DNA of 64,000 nt from WHSW01 sp035296705 (GTDB lineage: Bacteria; Actinomycetota; Thermoleophilia; Solirubrobacterales; 70-9): NCBI GenBank assembly GCA_035296705.1, contig DATHAL010000041.1:1-64000 (forward strand), read 5' to 3'. The position numbers and the translations under genes are program-made. Positions 48,718 to 58,073 of this stretch are shown piece by piece. Under the pieces are notes generated by a model. It worked only from the letters and a program-made list of their open reading frames with translations. It was not told where the DNA came from and searched no databases. The first letter of the stretch is position 1; every line of letters starts with the position of its first letter.

Positions 48718-50288
48718 CTCACCAGCTCCCTTGCCCTCAGCGCGAGCCACAGCTCGATCCGGTCGGTCGCCCGCGACATGTCCCTGCCAGTCAGCTCCTC
48801 GATCTTGCGCATCCGGTAGCGCAGCGTGTGGCGGTGGCAGTAGAGCTGCCGCGCCGCGCGCTCCCAGTTGCCGTTGTTCTCGATGAACGCCTCGAGCGAG
48901 CGCAGGAGCTCCCCGCCATACTCGCCCTCGGTGCGCTCGATCGGCTCCAGGAGCCCCTCGCTGTAGAGCCTCAGGGCGTCGTCGTCCTGAAGCGCGAGCA
49001 GCAGGGTGAACGCGCCAAGGTCGCGATGCGAGGCGACCTCGGGCGCCCCGCCGTCGCTGAGCGCGGTGGCCTCGAGCGCGCAACGCGCTTCGTGGAACGC
49101 TCGCCGCAGCGAGCCCACCGCGGCTGGCCGGCTCGCCGCCGCCCTGACGCCGGCGCCGTTTCGCCCCGGCCCGCCCGTGAGCGCCTCGCGGGCGCGCCGC
49201 GCGGTCCGGATCGGGTCGCCGCTCGCCGCGTCGACCACCGCGCACAGAAGCGGCCTCCCCGCGGCCGCGCTGGTGGCCACGAGCGCCGGCACCCCCGCCT
49301 GCGTGAGCGCGCCCTCGAGGGTCGCCTCCGCCGCCGGCGGGTCGTCGAGCTCGAAGATCAGCACGGCCGCCTCCGGGCCGATCCCGAACGGCCGCAGGCG
49401 CCCTCGCAGCTCGTCGGGATCCAAGCGCTCGCCCAGCGCGTCGGCGAGCAGGTCGCCGGCGAGCCTGCGCTCGGTCTCGTGGACGATTCGCTCGCGCATC
49501 AGCTCCAGGCCCACGACCATCGCCGCCTGCCGCGCGCACAGCCGCTCGAAGTCGCCGAGCGGGTCGGTATCGGCGACCACGACGAGCCAGCCGACGGGCG
49601 CGCCGCCCCGTCGTCCCGGGACCGGGATCGCGAGTGCGCGCCCCGCGAGCTCGGGGTGCTCGGAGGCGTACGGCGCGTGGGCCCCGGCGGGCTGCTCGGC
49701 GGCCAGCTCGCTCGCGAGGGCGGCGAGCGCCTCCGGCTCGGGCTCGCGGCCGCTCGAGCGGCGGCCGAGCTCGCGGCCGGTGGCGTCGAGGACGATCGCG
49801 GTGCCGCCGACGGCCGCACCGGTCGAGGCGAGCACCTCGTCGAGGCCGGCGCCCTCGACCACCAGCCCCTCGAGCCGCTCGTGGACCTGGACGCCGCGTT
49901 CCAGTACATCGAACTGCTCGTTCACGAGCCGCGCCGCGGCCCGCTCGGTGATCGCGATGAACGGCATCTCATACGGGACCTCGAACAGCGGGATGCCGCG
50001 CGCGTCGGCCGCCCCGACGATCGCCTTCGGAAGCCGCTTGTGATCGAAGCCGGTGCCGAAGCCGAGTCCGGCGAGGCCGTGGTCGGCGAGCCGCTCCAGG
50101 TAGCGGCGCTGCTTCGCTGCGCTCGGCAGGCTAGGGCCCGTGGTGAGCAGAAGCTCGCCGCCGCGCAACCACGGGGTAGGGTCCTCGTGCTCGGAGATGT
50201 GCACCCAGCGCACGGAGCGATCGGCGCCCACCTCGCCCGCGGCGAGCTCGAGCCCGCAATCGGAGACGAGGCTGCCTACGGTGAGCAT
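48714..50288 (-). CDS. PucR-family transcriptional regulator
   Basis: 524 residues. The N-terminal PucR domain (LTVGSLVSDCGLELAAG, RWVHISEHEDPTPWLRGGELLLTTG in short parts), a GGDEF-like middle, and the C-terminal HTH_30 domain (FIENNGNWERAARQLYCHRHTLRYRM) are all present. PucR proteins control purine, amine and amino-acid catabolism, often by sensing the substrate. It sits between the aminotransferase (19 bases upstream) and alanine dehydrogenase, so it is the main candidate for binding the CCGTACAAC motifs. Confidence 0.92.
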   Translation of the reverse strand: MLTVGSLVSDCGLELAAGEVGADRSVRWVHISEHEDPTPWLRGGELLLTTGPSLPSAAKQRRYLERLADHGLAGLGFGTGFDHKRLPKAIVGAADARGIPLFEVPYEMPFIAITERAAARLVNEQFDVLERGVQVHERLEGLVVEGAGLDEVLASTGAAVGGTAIVLDATGRELGRRSSGREPEPEALAALASELAAEQPAGAHAPYASEHPELAGRALAIPVPGRRGGAPVGWLVVVADTDPLGDFERLCARQAAMVVGLELMRERIVHETERRLAGDLLADALGERLDPDELRGRLRPFGIGPEAAVLIFELDDPPAAEATLEGALTQAGVPALVATSAAAGRPLLCAVVDAASGDPIRTARRAREALTGGPGRNGAGVRAAASRPAAVGSLRRAFHEARCALEATALSDGGAPEVASHRDLGAFTLLLALQDDDALRLYSEGLLEPIERTEGEYGGELLRSLEAFIENNGNWERAARQLYCHRHTLRYRMRKIEELTGRDMSRATDRIELWLALRARELVR

Positions 50289-50307
50289 GCCGGCGCTCGG
50301 ACTCCCC

Positions 50308-51717
50308 TCAGACGCTCGCGCCGGTGAAGCCGCTCTCGAGCCGGTCCGACGCCTCGGTGAGCACGTCGCGGAGCACCGTCTCGATCTCCTCGAACTGCTC
50401 GGTGTCGCAAATGAGCGGCGGCGCGAGCTGGACGACGGGGTCGCCGCGGTCGTCGGCGCGGCAGATCAGCCCACGGCGATAGAGCTCGCCGGAGAGAAAG
50501 CCGCGCAGCAGGCTCTCCGACTCCTCGTTCGTGAACCCCTCCTTCGTCTCCTGGTCCTTGACGAGCTCGATCGCGTGGAAGAAACCGTCGCCGCGCACGT
50601 CGCCGACGATCGGGATGTCGCGCAGCCCGTCGAGCAGTCCGCGGAACTCACCCTGCTTGCGCAGCACGTGCCCGCAGAGGTCCTCGCGCTCGAAGACGTC
50701 GAGGTTCGCCATCGCGACCGCCGCGGCGACGGGGTGGCCGCCGAAGGTGAAGCCGTGGATGAACGACTCCTTGCCGCGCGAGAACGGCTCGTAGACGCGA
50801 TCGGAGGCGATCATCGCGCCCATCGGCGCGTACGCCGAGGTGAGCGCCTTCGCCGTCGTCATGATGTCCGGCTGAAAGCCGTAGCGGTCACAGCCGAAGT
50901 AGTGGCCGAGCCGCCCCCAGGCGCAGATCACCTCGTCGGAGATCAGCAGCACGTCGTGGCGGTCACAGATCTCCCTGACCCGGTCGAAGTAGCCCTCCTG
51001 CGGCGGAATGCAGCCGCCGGCGTTCTGGAGCGGCTCGAGGATCACGGCGGCCACGGTCTCGGGACCCTCGAACAGGATCTTCTCCTCGATCTGATCGGCC
51101 GCCCAGAGCGGATCCCTGTCCTCGGGCCAGTGGTAGCTGTTCGTGTTCGGCGCCTTGATCCCGCCCGGGACGAGGGGCTCGAAGTCCGTGCGAAGCGCGG
51201 GGATCCCGGTGGCCTGAAGGGCGCCGAGCGTGGTGCCGTGGTAGGCGATCTCACGCGTGAGGAACTTCGTCTTGCGCGGGTTGCCGGTGCGCTGGTGATA
51301 AGCGCGGGAGAGCTTGATCGCGGATTCCACCGCCTCCGAGCCGCCCGATGTGAAGAAGACGCGGTTGAGGTCGCCGGGCGTCATCGAGGCGATCCGCTCG
51401 GCGAGCTCGATCGCGCGCGGGTGCCCGTAGCTCCAGATGATGTAGAAGTCGAGCTCCTGGATCTGGCGTGCCGCCGCCTCGGCGAGCTCGGCGCGACCGT
51501 GGCCGGCGTTCACGCAGAACAGGGCCGAGAGGCCATCCAGGTAGCGCTTGCCGTGCTCGTCGTACACGTAGGCGCCCTCGCCGCGGCTGATGATCGGCAC
51601 CTCGTGAGAGTCGTCGAAGGAGCCCATTCGCGTGAAGTGCATCCAGAGGTGACGCCGCGCCGCCTCTTGAAGGTTCGTGCGGGTGCGGGGCTCGGTCAGG
51701 GTGTCTGTCGACGCCAT
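50308..51717 (-). CDS. Class III pyridoxal-phosphate aminotransferase (SpuC/omega-amino acid:pyruvate type)
   Basis: 469 residues from ATG 51717, preceded by GGAGGAGAG. Marks are YLDGLSALFCVNAGHGR, FTSGGSEAVESAIKL, EPLQNAGGC, ISDEVICAWGRLG and the PLP lysine in TTAKALTSAYAP. This group moves terminal amino groups of putrescine, cadaverine, beta-alanine or similar to pyruvate. The adjacent alanine dehydrogenase and aminobutyraldehyde dehydrogenase make putrescine or a related diamine the likely substrate. Its promoter region, shared with the second polyamine ABC operon, holds three CCGTACAAC-like sites. Confidence 0.92.
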   Translation of the reverse strand: MASTDTLTEPRTRTNLQEAARRHLWMHFTRMGSFDDSHEVPIISRGEGAYVYDEHGKRYLDGLSALFCVNAGHGRAELAEAAARQIQELDFYIIWSYGHPRAIELAERIASMTPGDLNRVFFTSGGSEAVESAIKLSRAYHQRTGNPRKTKFLTREIAYHGTTLGALQATGIPALRTDFEPLVPGGIKAPNTNSYHWPEDRDPLWAADQIEEKILFEGPETVAAVILEPLQNAGGCIPPQEGYFDRVREICDRHDVLLISDEVICAWGRLGHYFGCDRYGFQPDIMTTAKALTSAYAPMGAMIASDRVYEPFSRGKESFIHGFTFGGHPVAAAVAMANLDVFEREDLCGHVLRKQGEFRGLLDGLRDIPIVGDVRGDGFFHAIELVKDQETKEGFTNEESESLLRGFLSGELYRRGLICRADDRGDPVVQLAPPLICDTEQFEEIETVLRDVLTEASDRLESGFTGASV

Positions 51718-51740
51718 CTCTCCTCCTACGACTTCTGGGC

Positions 51741-51888
51741 CATATAGTCTCGACGTTCCGTACAACGGTAGCCGCCCGCCGACCCGAACACAACGGGGAG
51801 TCGGTTCAATGTGGGCGTAATCTCTTGTACAAGAGGTATAAGCAGGATTGGACGTTTTGGGGCTTTCGCCCCTTGCGCGCCGTACAAC
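51741..51888. promoter_or_regulatory. Divergent control region with three GTACAA operators
   Basis: CCGTACAAC (51758-51766), the perfect palindrome CTCTTGTACAAGAG (51822-51835) and CCGTACAAC (51880-51888) lie between the aminotransferase and the second ABC operon. A TATATG box (51746-51741, minus strand) stands next to the first site, so the site overlaps the aminotransferase promoter. A GGGGC-TTTC-GCCCC hairpin (51859-51872) lies between the second and third sites. Confidence 0.6.
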
Positions 51889-51950
51889 CGGCACTTAGCC
51901 TGAACGGCGCTCGTGCGCGGAGGTGATTGGCAGTTGAGGAGAGATCGGGT

Positions 51951-53114
51951 TTGAGCGAGCCGAGCGTCCGGCTCGAGCGGGTTACGAAGGCCTTCGGCGA
52001 CCTCGTCGCCGTGCGCGAGATCGACCTCGACCTCGCCGACGGCGAGTTCTTCACCCTGCTCGGCCCCTCGGGCTGTGGCAAGACGACGACCCTGCGGATG
52101 GTCGCCGGCTTCGAGCAGCCGACCGATGGCCGGATCCTGATCGGCGGCGAGGACGTCGCCGGGCTGCCGGCGCACCGGCGGCCCACCAACACCGTCTTTC
52201 AGAGCTACGCGCTGTTCCCCCACCTGAGCGTCGGCGAGAACGTCGCGTTCGGCCTGCGGCGCAAGAAGGTCTCCACCGAGGAGATCGACCGCCGCGTGAA
52301 GGCGGAGCTCGAGCGCGTCGGCCTCGCCGCCGAGATCAACCGGCGGCCGAACCAGCTCTCCGGGGGTATGCAGCAGCGGGTGGCCCTTGCGCGGGCGCTC
52401 GTGAACCTGCCCAAGGTGCTGCTGCTCGACGAGCCGCTCGGTGCGCTTGACCTGAAGCTGCGCAAGGGACTTCAGATCGAGCTCAAGCGGATCCAGCGCG
52501 AGGTCGGGATCACCTTCCTCTACGTCACCCACGACCAGGAGGAGGCGTTGACGATGTCCGACCGGATCGCCGTAATGAACCGCGGCAGCTTCGAGCAGGT
52601 CGACACGCCCGAAGAGGTCTACGAGCGCCCCACGACGACCTTCGTCGCCGGCTTCATCGGCGTCTCCAACCTGATGCCGGGCGAGGTCGTGCAGGCCAAC
52701 GGGCCGACGTCCCGCGTCCGGCTCGACGCTGGCCTCGAGTTCGAGACCTCCACGAACGGCCGGATCGGCTCCGGGGAGCGCTGCCACGCGGTCGTGCGGC
52801 CCGAGAAGCTCAGCATCGAGCCGGCCTCCTCCTCCGCTTCGCGTCCGGGGGCAGCCGGGTCGTCCGAAGGACGTCCTTTCGTCGAGGGGATCATCGAGAG
52901 CTCGGTCTACCTCGGGACCTCGACGCAGATCGTCGTCAGGCTGCCGGGCGACGTGCCGATCACGGTGCTTGTTCCGAACGCCGACGAGGCTGAGCGGTCG
53001 CGACTGCCGGGAGGCGGCGCGACGGTGCGACTCTCGTGGGCGCCCGAGCACATCCACGTAGTCAAAGACTCGAGCTCGCCGAAGGCGGGGGCGGCTCAGG
53101 AAGGCGGGGCGTAA
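51951..53114 (+). CDS. Spermidine/putrescine-type ABC transporter ATP-binding protein (PotA-like)
   Basis: 387 residues from TTG 51951, chosen for the GAGGAGAG site seven bases before it; TTG 51927 in the same frame is possible. Walker A LGPSGCGKTT, signature LSGGMQQRV, Walker B LLLDEPLGALDLK, switch THDQEEALT. The C-terminal TOBE-like part contains HAVVRPEKLSIEP. It is a paralogue of the 30162 protein. The binding protein starts one base after its stop. Confidence 0.93.
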   Translation: MSEPSVRLERVTKAFGDLVAVREIDLDLADGEFFTLLGPSGCGKTTTLRMVAGFEQPTDGRILIGGEDVAGLPAHRRPTNTVFQSYALFPHLSVGENVAFGLRRKKVSTEEIDRRVKAELERVGLAAEINRRPNQLSGGMQQRVALARALVNLPKVLLLDEPLGALDLKLRKGLQIELKRIQREVGITFLYVTHDQEEALTMSDRIAVMNRGSFEQVDTPEEVYERPTTTFVAGFIGVSNLMPGEVVQANGPTSRVRLDAGLEFETSTNGRIGSGERCHAVVRPEKLSIEPASSSASRPGAAGSSEGRPFVEGIIESSVYLGTSTQIVVRLPGDVPITVLVPNADEAERSRLPGGGATVRLSWAPEHIHVVKDSSSPKAGAAQEGGA

Positions 53115-54254
53115 ATGACCAAGGGGAAGCTTCTAATCGCCGCATTGGCGACGCTCGTCGCGGCGCTGGTGCTTGCGGCCTGCGGCGGGGGCGGCGACGA
53201 GATTGGCGGCGGCAGCGAGAGCGAGGCCACGACCGTCGACGCCTCCGGAGAGCCATCGGGCGATCTCGTGATCTCGAACTGGCCGCTCTACATCGACAAG
53301 CAGACCGTCCCCGACTTCGAGAAGGCCTCTGGCGTCTCGGTCAAGTACATAGAGGACGTCAACGACAACGCCGAGTTCTTCGGCAAGTTGCAGCCCCAGC
53401 TCGACCAGGGTGAGTCGGGCGGACGCTCGATCTTCGTGGTCACCGACTGGATGGCGAAGAAGATGTACGACCTCGGCTACGTCCAGAACCTCGACAAGTC
53501 GGCGATCCCGAACGTCGAGGAGAACCTCCTGCCGAGCCTCCAGCACCCGTCCTTCGACGAGAACCGGGACTTCTCGGTGCCGTGGCAGGGCGGCATGACC
53601 GGGGTCATCGTGCGCACCGACCTGGCGCCGGACGTGCGCTCGATCTGCGACCTCTTCGATCCGAAGTACAAGGGCAAGGTCGAGATGCTCACCGAGATGC
53701 GCGACACCGTGCCGCTGGTGATGAAGTGCAACGGCGTCGACCTGGCCCAGGCGACCGAGCAGGACTGGCTCGACGCGATCGACAAGATCAAGCAGGCGGC
53801 CGACGACGGCCAGATCCGCCGCTTCACGGGCAACGACTACGCCCGCGACCTGACGAGCGGCGACGCCGCGGCGGTGATCGGGTGGTCGGGCGACGCGGTC
53901 CAGCTCCAGGCAGACAACCCGAACATCGAGTGGCGGATGCCGACCGAGGGCTGCATGCTCTGGTTCGACAACATGGTCATCCCGGTGGGCGCGCCGAACC
54001 CGACCGCGGCCGAGGCGTTCATGGACTACGTCTACGACGCAAAGCACCAGGCGCAGATCGAGGAGTACGTGAACTACGTGACGCCGGTCTCGGGAACGAA
54101 GGAGATCATGCTCAAGCAGGACCCGGACCTGGCGAACAATCAGCTCGTCTTCCCCTCCGACCAGTTCACCTCGAAGTGTGACTTCGCCCCGACGATCACG
54201 GGCGAGGAGGAGCAGAAGATCACGCAGGCGTTCGAAGCGGTGGTGAGCGGGTGA
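53115..54254 (+). CDS. Spermidine/putrescine-type substrate-binding lipoprotein
   Basis: 379 residues from ATG 53115. The lipobox LVLAAC gives lipidated cysteine near 23, then a glycine/serine-rich linker. The PotD-like body has ISNWPLYIDKQTVPDFEKAS, SVPWQGGMTGVIVRTD, GWSGDAVQLQ and the acidic/aromatic pocket residues of this family. Nearly the same protein is encoded as an orphan at 34993, suggesting duplication with possible change of specificity. Confidence 0.93.
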   Translation: MTKGKLLIAALATLVAALVLAACGGGGDEIGGGSESEATTVDASGEPSGDLVISNWPLYIDKQTVPDFEKASGVSVKYIEDVNDNAEFFGKLQPQLDQGESGGRSIFVVTDWMAKKMYDLGYVQNLDKSAIPNVEENLLPSLQHPSFDENRDFSVPWQGGMTGVIVRTDLAPDVRSICDLFDPKYKGKVEMLTEMRDTVPLVMKCNGVDLAQATEQDWLDAIDKIKQAADDGQIRRFTGNDYARDLTSGDAAAVIGWSGDAVQLQADNPNIEWRMPTEGCMLWFDNMVIPVGAPNPTAAEAFMDYVYDAKHQAQIEEYVNYVTPVSGTKEIMLKQDPDLANNQLVFPSDQFTSKCDFAPTITGEEEQKITQAFEAVVSG

Positions 54255-54281
54255 ACAACACAACCGTGAGCGCCTAGGAAC

Positions 54282-55157
54282 ATGGCAGGCGGGCGGCGAC
54301 TGACGCCGTACTTCCTCCTCGGCCCGGGGATCGCCTGGCTGATCGTGTTCTTCGTCATCCCCATGTACTTCATGGGGAGGCTGTCGCTGTACTCCGGGAC
54401 GCTCGAGACGGGCTTCTCCTTCGACTGGCACTGGGCCAACTTCAGCGACAGCCTGACCCTCTACGACGAGCAGTTTCTGCGCTCCTTCATCTACGCGGGC
54501 TCGGCGACCGTGCTCTGCCTGCTCATCGGCTACCCGCTCGCCTACGCGATCGCGTTCAAGGCGGGCAAGTGGCGAAACGCGCTGCTGTTCGTGGTGATCG
54601 CGCCGTTCTTCACGACATATCTGATCCGGACGCTCGCCTGGGAGACGATCCTCTCTGACCAGAGCCCGGTCGTCGACGCCCTCGACACGGTCGGGCTGAC
54701 GTCGAGCGGGCGCGTCCTCGCCACCGGCCCTGCGGTGATCGCCGGCCTCACCTACAACTTCCTGCCGTTCATGGTGCTGCCTCTCTACGCCAGCCTCGAG
54801 CGCGTGGACGAGCGGCTGATCGAGGCCGCGACCGACCTCTACGCCTCGGCGCGGACGGCGTTCCGCAAGTTGACTCTGCCGCTCACCATGCCGGGAATCG
54901 TCGCGGGGACCTTGCTGACCTTCATCCCCGCGGTCGGCGACTACGTCAACGCCTTCTTCCTCGGCGGCCCGAGCAACAAGATGATCGGCAACACGATCCA
55001 GTCGCTTTACCTGACCCAGCGCGACTACCCGGCGGCCGCCGCGCTCTCGTTCGTGCTCATGGCCGGAATCCTGGCGATCGTGTTCATCTACATCCGCTTC
55101 GCGGGCTCCGAGGCGCTCATGGGCGAGGAGGCCGAGCCGGCGGGGGCACGCGCATGA
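54282..55157 (+). CDS. Spermidine/putrescine-type ABC permease (PotB-like)
   Basis: 291 residues from ATG 54282 with AGGA before it. Six hydrophobic segments and the EAA loop EAATDLYASARTAFRKLTLPLTMPG. Forms the channel with the next gene, whose ATG overlaps its stop. It may also serve the orphan binding protein at 34993. Confidence 0.93.
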   Translation: MAGGRRLTPYFLLGPGIAWLIVFFVIPMYFMGRLSLYSGTLETGFSFDWHWANFSDSLTLYDEQFLRSFIYAGSATVLCLLIGYPLAYAIAFKAGKWRNALLFVVIAPFFTTYLIRTLAWETILSDQSPVVDALDTVGLTSSGRVLATGPAVIAGLTYNFLPFMVLPLYASLERVDERLIEAATDLYASARTAFRKLTLPLTMPGIVAGTLLTFIPAVGDYVNAFFLGGPSNKMIGNTIQSLYLTQRDYPAAAALSFVLMAGILAIVFIYIRFAGSEALMGEEAEPAGARA

Positions 55158-56023
55158 GCTGGCTGCGGCGGAACGGAATCAGCGTCGTTGCCGGGCTGGC
55201 GATCGTGTACATGCTGCTGCCGATCGCAGTGATCATCTGGTTCTCGTTCAACGATCCCGCGGGCAAGTACAACTTCACCTGGGTCGGGTTCACGCTCGAG
55301 CACTGGAAGAACGCGTTCTCGATCCCCGAGCTCAACGACGCGCTTCTGACCAGCATCGAGCTCGCGGCGCTGGCGACGCTCATCGCGACGGTCCTCGGCA
55401 CGCTGATCGCAATCGCGCTCGTGCGCCACTCGTTCTTCGGCAGGCGGACGGCGAACTTCCTGATCGTGATCCCGATGGCGACCCCGGAGATCATCATGGG
55501 CGCGTCGCTGCTCTCGTTCTTCCTCATCCTCAACATCTTCAGCCTCGGGTTTCAGACGCTGCTGATCGCCCACGTCATGTTCTGCATCAGCTTCGTCGTC
55601 GTCGTCGTGCGCTCGCGGCTGATCGGCTTCGATCGCAGCCTCGAGGAGGCAGCCCGCGACCTCGGGGCCGACGCCTTCACCACATTCCGCAAGGTCACCC
55701 TGCCGCTGCTGATGCCGGGGATCGTCGGCGCGGCGATGCTCTCGTTCGCGCTCTCGGTCGACGACTTCGTGGTCTCGAACTTCAACTCCGGGACCACGGT
55801 GACCTTCCCGCTCTACATCTTCGGCGCCGCGCAGCGCGGCATCCCGGTAGAGGTGAACGTGATCGCCACGATCCTGTTCGCGGTCACGGTCGCGGCGATG
55901 GGGTTCACGGTCTGGCAGCAGCGGCGCGCTGAGCAGCTCGCGGCGGTGCGCCCGGAGCAGGAGACGGAGCCCTTCGCGGGGACGCCGGCCTTCCCGCCTG
56001 CACCCGGCACGGCCGGCGGCTGA
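55154..56023 (+). CDS. Spermidine/putrescine-type ABC permease (PotC-like)
   Basis: 289 residues, six membrane segments, EAA loop EEAARDLGADAFTTFRKVTLPLLMPG. It ends in a proline- and glycine-rich tail. Last gene of the second polyamine ABC operon, convergent with the small membrane-protein gene eight bases away. Confidence 0.93.
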   Translation: MSWLRRNGISVVAGLAIVYMLLPIAVIIWFSFNDPAGKYNFTWVGFTLEHWKNAFSIPELNDALLTSIELAALATLIATVLGTLIAIALVRHSFFGRRTANFLIVIPMATPEIIMGASLLSFFLILNIFSLGFQTLLIAHVMFCISFVVVVVRSRLIGFDRSLEEAARDLGADAFTTFRKVTLPLLMPGIVGAAMLSFALSVDDFVVSNFNSGTTVTFPLYIFGAAQRGIPVEVNVIATILFAVTVAAMGFTVWQQRRAEQLAAVRPEQETEPFAGTPAFPPAPGTAGG

Positions 56024-56031
56024 GCTCCGCG

Positions 56032-56526
56032 TCAGTCGCGCTGGCGCAGCTCGCGCACCATCGGAGCCGCGAACCAGAACCAGCCGATGAAGGCGGCGAA
56101 GGCACCGACCACGACGGCGGTCAAGGTGGCGTCGTAGACGAAGTGCGTGAGCAGCATCAGGACGCCGCATATCGCGCCGCCGAGGAAGATCATCCCGACG
56201 ATCGCGAGCCGGTTCGCGGTGTAGACGACCCACTTCTTGTCGAGCTCGCGGAACCGCATCCGGTGCCGGGCGGTCGGCGCGATCAGGCAGGCGGAGGAAG
56301 CGGCGGTCAGCAGCAGGGTTACGTAGTAGACGGTCTGCTCGAAGTCCGTGACCTGTGCCCAGCCCTGCTGGAACGGCACCACCAGCAGGAACGCGAACAG
56401 GACCTGGATCCCCGTGAGCACGACACGGAGCTCCTGCACCAGCTCGAGCAGATTGCGGTCCAGCCGTTCCTCCTCGGTCTCGTGGCGCCGCCGAGCTTGC
56501 TCCGAAGTTGCCTCTTCCTCCGCCAC
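56032..56526 (-). CDS. DUF6328-like membrane protein
   Basis: 164 residues. ERLDRNLLELVQELRVVLTG and IQVLFAFLLVVPFQQGW are typical of DUF6328 proteins, small four-helix membrane proteins of unknown role found widely in actinobacteria. Four hydrophobic segments follow. Not obviously linked to the neighbouring transport genes. Confidence 0.85.
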   Translation of the reverse strand: MAEEEATSEQARRRHETEEERLDRNLLELVQELRVVLTGIQVLFAFLLVVPFQQGWAQVTDFEQTVYYVTLLLTAASSACLIAPTARHRMRFRELDKKWVVYTANRLAIVGMIFLGGAICGVLMLLTHFVYDATLTAVVVGAFAAFIGWFWFAAPMVRELRQRD

Positions 56527-56570
56527 CCGCGTGAACCTACCCGCTGCGCCCGGCCGCTAGCATCGCGCTC

Positions 56571-58073
56571 GTGGCCGACTTCGAGACCCGGCTCGTGATC
56601 GGCGGCGAGCGCACGGCGGGCGAGGGCGCCGAGATCGCGGTCGAGAATCCGTACACGGAGGAGACGATCGCCACGGTCCGGGCACCATCGTCCGAGCAGC
56701 TCGACGCGGCCGTCGCTGCGGGGCTCGAGGCGCAGCGCGCTTGGGAACGCACCCCGGCGGTGGAGCGCGGCGAGATGCTCCACGAGGTCGCCCGCCGGCT
56801 GCGCGAGCGCACCGACGAGCTCGCAGAGCTGATGACGCTCGAGGGCGGAAAGCCGCTGATCGAGAATTCCGACGAGGTGGGCTGGACCGCCGCTGCCTTC
56901 GACTACTACGCCGAGATCGGCCGCGACTCCGCGGGCCGTGTGATTCCCGCGATCGAGGCGACGCAGCTCTCGATGGTGGTGAAGGACCCGATCGGGCTCA
57001 CCGCCTGCATCGTGCCGTGGAACTACCCGCTGCTCCTGCTCGCCTGGAAGCTCGCGCCGGCGCTTGCCGCCGGGAACCCGACCGTCTCGAAGCCCTCGGA
57101 GCTCACGCCGCTCTCGACGCTCGCCGCGGCCGCCTGCTTCGATCACCTGCCGGCGGGCGTCGTCAACGTCCTGTGCGGCGCCGGCGAGGTCGGTGCGGCG
57201 CTCGTCGCCGACGAGCGTGTCGAGTGCGTCGCCTTCACCGGCTCGGTCAAGACCGGCAAGCGCATCGCGGCGTCCTGCGCGGAGCGGATCGCCCGCGTGA
57301 ACCTCGAGATGGGCGGCAAGGACCCGTTCATCGTCTGCGCCGATGTCGCCGACCGGCTCGACGTCGCGGCGCGCGGCGGCGCGTGGGCGGCCTTCCTGAA
57401 CGCCGGCCAGGTCTGCACCTCGGCGGAGCGCTTCTACGTCGCGCGTGAGCTCTTCGACGAGTACCTCGGCGCCTTCGCCGACCACACCCGCGGGCTCGTC
57501 CTCGGCGACCCGATGGACCCGGCGACGGACGTCGGGCCTATGGTCTCCGCGGCGCAGCGCGAGAAGGTCGTCGCACAGGTGGCCGCGGCGGTCGACGCCG
57601 GCGCCGAAGTGGTGGTCGGCGGCGACGCCGGCGCTCCCGAGCGCGGCCACTTCTTCGCCCCCGCCGTCGTCACCGGCGCCCCCGCGGAGACCGAGCTCCT
57701 CAGCGAGGAGACCTTCGGACCGGTCGCCCCGCTCGTGCCGGTTCGCTCGCTCGACGAGGCGATCGAGTTCGCGAACTCGACCCGCTTCGGGCTCGGCGCG
57801 AACGTCTACACCAGCGACCTGAAGACGATGGTCCGCTGCATGCGGGAGCTCAAGGCCGGCACGGTGTGGTTCAACGACCCGCTCACCGACAACGACGCCG
57901 GCCCGTTCGGCGGCTTCAGGCAATCCGGCCTCGGGCGCGAGCTCGGGCGCGAGGGGCTCGAGGCGTTCCAGGAGACCAAGCACGTGCACGTCGAGACCGA
58001 GATCGCGCCGAAGGAGTGGTGGTACCCCTACGGCCGCGACGACCAAGCGCCCCGGGAGGGCGCCGGCGCGTGA
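56571..58073 (+). CDS. Aldehyde dehydrogenase (betaine-/succinate-semialdehyde-like)
   Basis: 500 residues from GTG 56571. Marks are VPWNYPLLLLAWKLAPALAAG, FTGSVKTGKRIA, LEMGGKDPFIV (general-base Glu) and LNAGQVCTSAERFYV (nucleophile Cys). It is clearly different from the aminobutyraldehyde-type enzyme at 46055 and could take the next aldehyde in the amine pathway, for example succinate semialdehyde from GABA, or an aldehyde from another polyamine. The esterase gene starts inside its stop (GTGA). Confidence 0.92.
   Translation: MADFETRLVIGGERTAGEGAEIAVENPYTEETIATVRAPSSEQLDAAVAAGLEAQRAWERTPAVERGEMLHEVARRLRERTDELAELMTLEGGKPLIENSDEVGWTAAAFDYYAEIGRDSAGRVIPAIEATQLSMVVKDPIGLTACIVPWNYPLLLLAWKLAPALAAGNPTVSKPSELTPLSTLAAAACFDHLPAGVVNVLCGAGEVGAALVADERVECVAFTGSVKTGKRIAASCAERIARVNLEMGGKDPFIVCADVADRLDVAARGGAWAAFLNAGQVCTSAERFYVARELFDEYLGAFADHTRGLVLGDPMDPATDVGPMVSAAQREKVVAQVAAAVDAGAEVVVGGDAGAPERGHFFAPAVVTGAPAETELLSEETFGPVAPLVPVRSLDEAIEFANSTRFGLGANVYTSDLKTMVRCMRELKAGTVWFNDPLTDNDAGPFGGFRQSGLGRELGREGLEAFQETKHVHVETEIAPKEWWYPYGRDDQAPREGAGA

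Noticed and set aside
51859..51872. GGGGC-TTTC-GCCCC hairpin as a terminator
   Set aside because: It lies between divergent promoters with no gene ending nearby and no T-run on the correct side.
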